34,724 nt of DNA from Planctomycetaceae bacterium (lineage in GTDB: Bacteria; Planctomycetota; Phycisphaerae; Sedimentisphaerales; Anaerohalosphaeraceae). Under the pieces are notes generated by a model that did not search any database, was not told where the DNA came from, and was given only the letters and a program-made list of their open reading frames with translations. The position numbers and the translations under genes are program-made. The stretch lies in assembly GCA_021372945.1 (NCBI GenBank), contig JAJFTK010000016.1, forward strand, positions 1-34,724, given 5' to 3'. Below, one piece after another: positions 30,891-34,724 of this stretch (position 1 is its first letter; each line of letters opens with the position of its first letter).

Positions 30891-31340
30891 ATGACAGATG
30901 CGTACTTCTACAATCGTCCAGACTTAAAACCGTTTCGCAGGCAACTGCGAACCGACCTTACTCCGGCGGAAGCGAAACTCTGGTCGTTCCTGAAAAACAA
31001 ACAGCTTGACGGCAGGCGTTTTCGGCGTCAGCACAGTCTTGGAGATTACATTATTGATTTTTACTGCCCTTCGGAACGTTTGGCGATAGAATTGGATGGT
31101 CAGGTCCATTTGGATGGCGCATCGCCGGAGTATGATCGGCGCAGAGATTTGTTTTTGGAAGGCCGGGATATCAAGACAGTGCGCTTTATAAATGCGTGGG
31201 TGTTCAATAATCCAGAAGGCGTCTTGAATCTGATAAGAGAACAGTTTGGGTGGTATGAAAGAGAAGAAAAGCCGTGCGCAATCTGCTTTTATACCCCCTC
31301 CCCGCTTTGCGGGACTGGCCCTTGCCAGGGGGAGAGTTAA
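30891..31340 (+). CDS. DUF559 (Vsr-like fold) putative endonuclease
   Basis: 149 residues of the DUF559 family, related to the very-short-patch-repair and restriction-endonuclease fold. Visible: LRTDLTPAEAKLWSFLKNKQ, RRFRRQHSLGDYIIDFYC with the first metal-binding Asp, LAIELDGQVHLDG with the Glu/Asp, then the helix RRDLFLEGRDIKTVRFINAW. The protein would normally end near EGVLNLIREQFGW; the last stretch YTPSPLCGTGPCQGES is read from the right-hand repeat. A SD-like GGAGGGG at the end of the left repeat lies ~14 bases before the ATG. Bracketed by repeat pairs between cmk and plsC. Activity unproven; a link to repeat movement is inferred from position. Confidence 0.9.
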   Translation: MTDAYFYNRPDLKPFRRQLRTDLTPAEAKLWSFLKNKQLDGRRFRRQHSLGDYIIDFYCPSERLAIELDGQVHLDGASPEYDRRRDLFLEGRDIKTVRFINAWVFNNPEGVLNLIREQFGWYEREEKPCAICFYTPSPLCGTGPCQGES

Positions 31341-31419
31341 TAACAAAACCGCCTCCCCTGGCGTGGTCCCCAGCAACTCCTTCCCTGACAAGGGGAGGTC
31401 GCCGAAGGCCGGAGGGGTA
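31292..31419. repeat. Pair of DUF559-associated palindromes (right of DUF559 gene)
   Basis: Left unit 31292-31337 (TACCCCCTCCCCGC-TTT-GCGGG ... GGGGGAGAGT) and right unit 31376-31419 (ACTCCTTCCCTGACAAGGGG ... GCCGGAGGGGTA), in the same head-to-head layout as 30779-30878. A partial extra unit (CCTCCCCTGGCGTGG) lies between them. The end of the right unit precedes plsC by about ten bases. Confidence 0.8.
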
Positions 31420-31429
31420 AAATCGGGAT

Positions 31430-32131
31430 ATGGCAGGAATGGCAAAGACAAACTTTAAGGAAGGCAGATTCCGTCGGGTGTGGCACTGCAGCGCGCGCAT
31501 CCTGGTGGATTCGCTGCTGTATCTATTGTACAGGGTGCAGGTGTACGGCAAGAAGAACGTTCCGCGCCAGGGGGCACTGCTGGTATTAAGCAATCACCAG
31601 AGCTTCATCGATCCGATCGTGTGCCAGAACTGGATGCACCGGCTGCTGTGGTTTGTGCCGCGCGACTCGCTGTTCCACGGCCTCTGGGGCATGGTGCTGG
31701 ATTCATTCTATACGATCCCGATCAGCCAGGAGCACTCCGACATCGCGGCGATGCGGACGATCATCGATGTCCTCAAGCGCGGCGAGGCGGTATGCCTGTA
31801 CCCCGAAGGCTCGCGGACGCTCGATGGCCGGATCGACGAGTTCAAGCCGGGCTTTGGCCTGCTCGTGAGGCGCAGCGGTGCGTCGGTGCTGCCGATGGTC
31901 ATCGAGGGCCTGCACGAGATCTGGCCGCGCGGCACGAAGCTGCCGCGGCTGTGGGGACGGCTGCCGATCGGCATCCTCTACGGCAAGCCGATCCCGCTGG
32001 AATATGTCAAGGAAGTCGGCGAAGAGCGGTTCGTCGCCGAATTCAACCGCACGCTTCAAGCGATGCACAACGAGCTGCGAGCCAAGATGAATCGCCCCCA
32101 GATCGATTATTCGTCGCCGGCGCCTCAATGA
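31430..32131 (+). CDS. plsC: 1-acyl-glycerol-3-phosphate acyltransferase (PlsC family)
   Basis: 233 residues. The acceptor motif NHQSFIDPIV (NHx4D), the block FVPRDSLF and YPEGSRTLDGRIDEFKPG (PEGxR) are those of PlsC-type acyltransferases, which add the second acyl chain of phosphatidic acid at the inner membrane. A hydrophobic segment at about 22-32 may anchor it. Two close ATGs (31430 and 31439) are possible; the second has AGGA directly before it but little spacing. cmk and plsC are often adjacent in related genomes (from memory), so the DUF559 gene and its repeats probably split an older pair. Confidence 0.88.
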   Translation: MAGMAKTNFKEGRFRRVWHCSARILVDSLLYLLYRVQVYGKKNVPRQGALLVLSNHQSFIDPIVCQNWMHRLLWFVPRDSLFHGLWGMVLDSFYTIPISQEHSDIAAMRTIIDVLKRGEAVCLYPEGSRTLDGRIDEFKPGFGLLVRRSGASVLPMVIEGLHEIWPRGTKLPRLWGRLPIGILYGKPIPLEYVKEVGEERFVAEFNRTLQAMHNELRAKMNRPQIDYSSPAPQ

Positions 32132-32146
32132 AAACGTCGCTGGCCG

Positions 32147-33262
32147 TCACTGTTTGTCAAGCATCTGCTTCACGACTTTGCGCACAGTGTCTTCGCTCAC
32201 CTCGTGCGCCCATTGCCCATCGCGACACAGCGCCATTCCCAGCCGCTCCAGCAGCACAAACCGGGGCCGCCCCGCCATTGCCTTCTTATCCGTCCGCAGC
32301 AGATCGATCAATCGCGCGGACGGCAAATCCGCCGGGATCCGCGTGGGCAGCCCGAGCCCTTTCAATAGCGATTCGATCCGTTCGAGCCGGTTATCGCCAA
32401 CCAGTCCCAGTTCCGTTTCAATTTGCCCCGCGGCGGCCATCCCGATCGCCACGCATTCGCCGTGCAGCAGTTCATAGCCGCTGGCAGACTCCACCGCATG
32501 GCCGATCGTGTGCCCGTAGTTGAGGATGCGGCGTTTATTCTTCTCCGTCGGGTCCTCTTCAACAACCGAGGCCTTGATCGTGCAATTCATTGACGCAAGC
32601 CGGCCGAGCACTTGCATATCGCGCTTCAGGATCGTCTCCGCATGCGTTTCAAGCCATTCAAAATACTCCGCATCGAGGATGGCAGCGTGTTTAACGGATT
32701 CGGCCAGGCCCGCCCGGTATTGCCGCTCATCCAGCGTCGTCAGCGTCCGCACATCGATATAAACGGCCGCCGGGTGCCAAAAGACGCCGTATGCGTTTTT
32801 GCTGATCAAGCTATCGACGCCGGTCTTGCCGCCGATGGCCGAATCCGCCTGCGCCACCGTCGTCGTGGGGATCTGTACCACCGGCACGCCGCGCTTGAAG
32901 ATCGCCGCCGCAAAGCCGGCGATGTCGCCGACCGTCCCGCCGCCCAGCGCCAGCACAACCGTATCCCGCCCAAGCCCGGCCTTCTCCATCGTCTCGACGA
33001 TTGCCGTTACGGTCCCAATGTGCTTGCTCGCTTCGCCGGCCGGCTCGATAACGAACGTGCCAACCTTTTCGCCGCCGAGCAGCGTGTGCAAATGTCCGGC
33101 GCCGGCGACCGCGGCGTCGGTGACCACAAACGCCCGCAGCTTCGGCCGCTTGCTCCGCACATCCGACAGCACCTCAGGTATAATCCCCTCTCCTATCGCA
33201 ATCGGATAAGCGTCCTTTTCCACCGCCGGAACGTTTACTTGTATGGTTTGGACATTCATCAA
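32147..33262 (-). CDS. aroB: 3-dehydroquinate synthase
   Basis: 371 residues. NAD-binding and active-site motifs of AroB are clear: VLALGGGTVGDIAGFAAA, VQIPTTTVAQADSAIGGKTG, RAGLAESVKHAAI and NYGHTIGHAVES with the metal-binding His residues. It converts DAHP to 3-dehydroquinate, the second step of the shikimate pathway. The 42-base gap to apt contains a CCGTG-type repeat. plsC converges on it with 15 bases between the stops. Confidence 0.96.
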   Translation of the reverse strand: MMNVQTIQVNVPAVEKDAYPIAIGEGIIPEVLSDVRSKRPKLRAFVVTDAAVAGAGHLHTLLGGEKVGTFVIEPAGEASKHIGTVTAIVETMEKAGLGRDTVVLALGGGTVGDIAGFAAAIFKRGVPVVQIPTTTVAQADSAIGGKTGVDSLISKNAYGVFWHPAAVYIDVRTLTTLDERQYRAGLAESVKHAAILDAEYFEWLETHAETILKRDMQVLGRLASMNCTIKASVVEEDPTEKNKRRILNYGHTIGHAVESASGYELLHGECVAIGMAAAGQIETELGLVGDNRLERIESLLKGLGLPTRIPADLPSARLIDLLRTDKKAMAGRPRFVLLERLGMALCRDGQWAHEVSEDTVRKVVKQMLDKQ

Positions 33263-33275
33263 ATTCTCAGTTATC

Positions 33276-33308
33276 TTTTCAGTGTCATTCAGTGCATTCC
33301 GTGGTTAA
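33276..33308. repeat. CCGTG-type dispersed repeat between apt and aroB
   Basis: TTTTCAGTGTCATTCAGTGC and ATTCCGTGGTTAAG, a diverged copy of the family seen at 8983-9015 and 18636-18667. It runs into the stop codon of apt, whose TAA (minus strand) is provided by or borders the repeat. Confidence 0.6.
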
Positions 33309-33826
33309 GATTTAATATAGATGACCGAATGAATCGGGTACTGTTCGATCTGTTTGCGTCCGTTCAGGATCGATAGCTCGATCAAGAACGTCAGGCCCGC
33401 GATTTGGCCGCCGAGCTTTTCGATCAGCTTGCAGGCCGCTGCCATGGTCCCGCCCGTCGCCAGCAGGTCATCGACCATCAGTACCCGCGTGCCCGGCTTG
33501 ATCGCGTCGGAATGCACCTCGACCGTATCCTGTCCATACTCCAGCCCGTAGCACACCGATTCGGTCTGGTACGGCAGCTTGCCTTTTTTGCGGATCGGCA
33601 CAAAGCCCGCCCCCAGCGCCCTGGCCACCGCTGAACCGAAGATAAATCCCCGCGCCTCCACCGCCGCCACCACATCGATATGCCGGCCCATAAAAGGCCG
33701 CGCCAATTCATCGACTGCCTCGGCCAGCGCCGCCGCATCCGCCAGAAGCGGCGTGATATCGCGAAACAATATCCCCGGTCGCGGAAAATCCGGGATGTCG
33801 CGAATGAATTTTTTCAGGTCAGTCAT
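33305..33826 (-). CDS. apt: Adenine phosphoribosyltransferase
   Basis: 173 residues. FPRPGILFRDITPLLAD at the N-terminus, VAAVEARGFIFGSAVARALG in the middle, and the PRPP-binding loop VLMVDDLLATGGTMAAACKL. It salvages adenine to AMP in the cytoplasm. The last ~10 residues (EQYPIHSVIYIKS) fit the family. It is followed by aroB on the same strand. Confidence 0.95.
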   Translation of the reverse strand: MTDLKKFIRDIPDFPRPGILFRDITPLLADAAALAEAVDELARPFMGRHIDVVAAVEARGFIFGSAVARALGAGFVPIRKKGKLPYQTESVCYGLEYGQDTVEVHSDAIKPGTRVLMVDDLLATGGTMAAACKLIEKLGGQIAGLTFLIELSILNGRKQIEQYPIHSVIYIKS

Positions 33827-33892
33827 GGGATTACCCCTTCATGATCGATTATCGACGGCCCGGATTATAATCCCTGCTCCGACCAGATTAAA

Positions 33893-33936
33893 GATAAAAA
33901 ATCAGCCTGTCGCGCCGGTCCGGCGGCGGCAGGCTG
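33893..33936 (-). terminator. Intrinsic terminator of the sigma-factor gene
   Basis: On the minus strand CAGCCTG (33930-33936) pairs with CAGGCTG (33904-33910), enclosing an inner GC stem (CGCCG/CGGCG), and runs into ATTTTTTATC. It lies 24 bases past the sigma-factor stop. Confidence 0.8.
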
Positions 33937-33959
33937 TCAAGTCCGTGATCGCCCCTGGA

Positions 33960-34724
33960 TTATTTCATGAGCAATTCATTGAGCTGCGCCAGCGCGCTGT
34001 GCTGGATCTGCCGCACGCGTTCGCGCGTCAGGCCCAGCTTCTTGCCAATCTGCTTAAGCGTGAGCGGCTCGGCGCCATCGAGCCCAAAGCGCAGCCGCAG
34101 CACCTCGGCCTCGCGCTGATCGATCTGGTCCAGCAGTTCCATCGCCCGCGCCAATTCCTCGTCCGAGCCCAGGTCCTCATCCGGCGTAAGAATATTGCCG
34201 TCCTCGATCGCCTCATCCAGCCCGCTGTTTTGCTCCGACGTTTCATATTGGAATCCGTTATCCACCACCTCCACGATCTCCTTGATCGCCCGCGCCTTGC
34301 GGATCGGCACCTTCATGGCGCCGGCCATCTCTTCGAGGCTCACGGTACGGCCGAGTTTGGACTCCAGGTCCGCGTAGATTTGCCGCCACTGGTTGATCAA
34401 TTCGACCATGTAGGTTGGAATGTGGATCGGCTGCGCGTTGCTCAGGATCGCCCGCTTGATCGCCTGCTTGATCCACCATGAGGAGTACGTGCTGAAGCGC
34501 ACGCCATGCTCGGGGTCGAACGTATCCACCGCCCGCATCAGGCCCAGGTTGCCCTCTTCGATCAGATCGCCCAGGGTCATGCCGCGCCCGGAAAATTTCT
34601 TGGCGATATTGACCACCAGCCGCAGGTTGCTGCGCACAAGCTGCTCGCGGGCCGCCGGATCATTATGCTCCAGCACCGCCTGAGCCAGCCGTTTTTCATC
34701 GTCCCAATTCAAATGCGGCGATTC
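33960..34724 (-). CDS. RpoD-family sigma-70 factor, 5' end beyond window
   Basis: The frame is open to the window edge; about 254 residues are present. Regions 2.1-2.4 are intact (NLRLVVNIAKKFSGRGMTLG, FDPEHGVRFSTYSSWWIKQA), followed by region 3 (HIPTYMVELINQWRQIYADL) and region 4 (DQREAEVLRLRFGLDGAEPL, then LTRERVRQIQHSALAQL with the -35-binding helix-turn-helix). It directs RNA polymerase to -10/-35 promoters. No region 1.1 is visible, but the N-terminus is missing. It may be the primary factor or a group-2 paralog; NAQPIHIP in place of the usual DQARTIRIP-like segment makes group 2 a little more likely. Confidence 0.92.
   Translation of the reverse strand, partial: ESPHLNWDDEKRLAQAVLEHNDPAAREQLVRSNLRLVVNIAKKFSGRGMTLGDLIEEGNLGLMRAVDTFDPEHGVRFSTYSSWWIKQAIKRAILSNAQPIHIPTYMVELINQWRQIYADLESKLGRTVSLEEMAGAMKVPIRKARAIKEIVEVVDNGFQYETSEQNSGLDEAIEDGNILTPDEDLGSDEELARAMELLDQIDQREAEVLRLRFGLDGAEPLTLKQIGKKLGLTRERVRQIQHSALAQLNELLMK

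Noticed and set aside
33864..33940. TTGACA and TATAAT words upstream of apt on the minus strand
   Set aside because: They are about 65 bases apart, and the TTGACA word lies at the base of the sigma-gene terminator. Not a promoter pair.
1..34724. CRISPR arrays, tRNA or rRNA genes
   Set aside because: No regularly spaced direct repeats with unique spacers, and no T-arm-like GTTCRANNC in cloverleaf context was seen. The repeats present are dispersed or paired, not arrays.

Overview
The window looks like a piece of a Planctomycetota chromosome, most likely Phycisphaerae-like. This is inferred from a PEP-CTERM protein with a short 'PEP...GAGALALLRRKA' tail, secreted GH3 and GH97 glycosidases, GC-rich housekeeping genes, many dispersed intergenic palindromes, and one 'ETQGVALG'-coding repeat. 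No rRNA, tRNA, CRISPR array or phage structural gene was seen.

Layout. 1-59 is the start of an IS1182-like transposase running off the left edge. 237-4560 (+) holds a COQ7-like di-iron protein, a PEP-CTERM protein and a full-length MprF. 4574-8773 (-) holds a decayed peptidase 3' end, a low-GC secreted protein of unknown function, a dipeptidyl-peptidase-IV-like S9 peptidase and an acylphosphatase. 9029-16086 (-) is a housekeeping block: yebC, hisG, a degenerate HhH-GPD protein, rbfA, infB and nusA. A strong promoter, a structured leader and an intrinsic terminator precede nusA. 16565-18511 (+) is a GH97 glycosidase. 18697-20308 (-) holds a NYN-domain gene wedged behind ftsY. 20309-22240 is repeat-rich and carries a RhuM gene between 38-bp direct repeats. 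22243-24405 (-) is a GH3 enzyme. 24651-25874 (+) holds a YkgJ-type protein and a secreted three-repeat protein. 26072-32131 (+) holds a GAF-SpoIIE phosphatase, a rifampin-phosphotransferase-like enzyme, cmk, a DUF559 nuclease and an acyltransferase. 32147-34724 (-) holds aroB, apt and a truncated RpoD-family sigma factor.

The most unusual theme is single-gene passengers placed between conserved genes. (1) The NYN gene sits directly behind ftsY, and a second copy of the last 29 bp of ftsY lies on its far side, differing only synonymously. (2) The low-GC secreted gene sits behind the S9 peptidase, with a diverged copy of that peptidase's 3' end on its far side. (3) The DUF559 nuclease gene, between cmk and plsC, is bracketed by head-to-head palindromic repeats, and a solo copy with compensatory stem changes lies 10 kb away. 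(4) RhuM lies between direct repeats. None of these carries a recombinase. Together they suggest small modules moved in trans, or gene turnover by recombination at conserved gene ends.

Second, the nusA operon starts with a near-consensus promoter, about 280 nt of foldable leader and a terminator ending just before the nusA ribosome-binding site. This could be an attenuator or an ncRNA.
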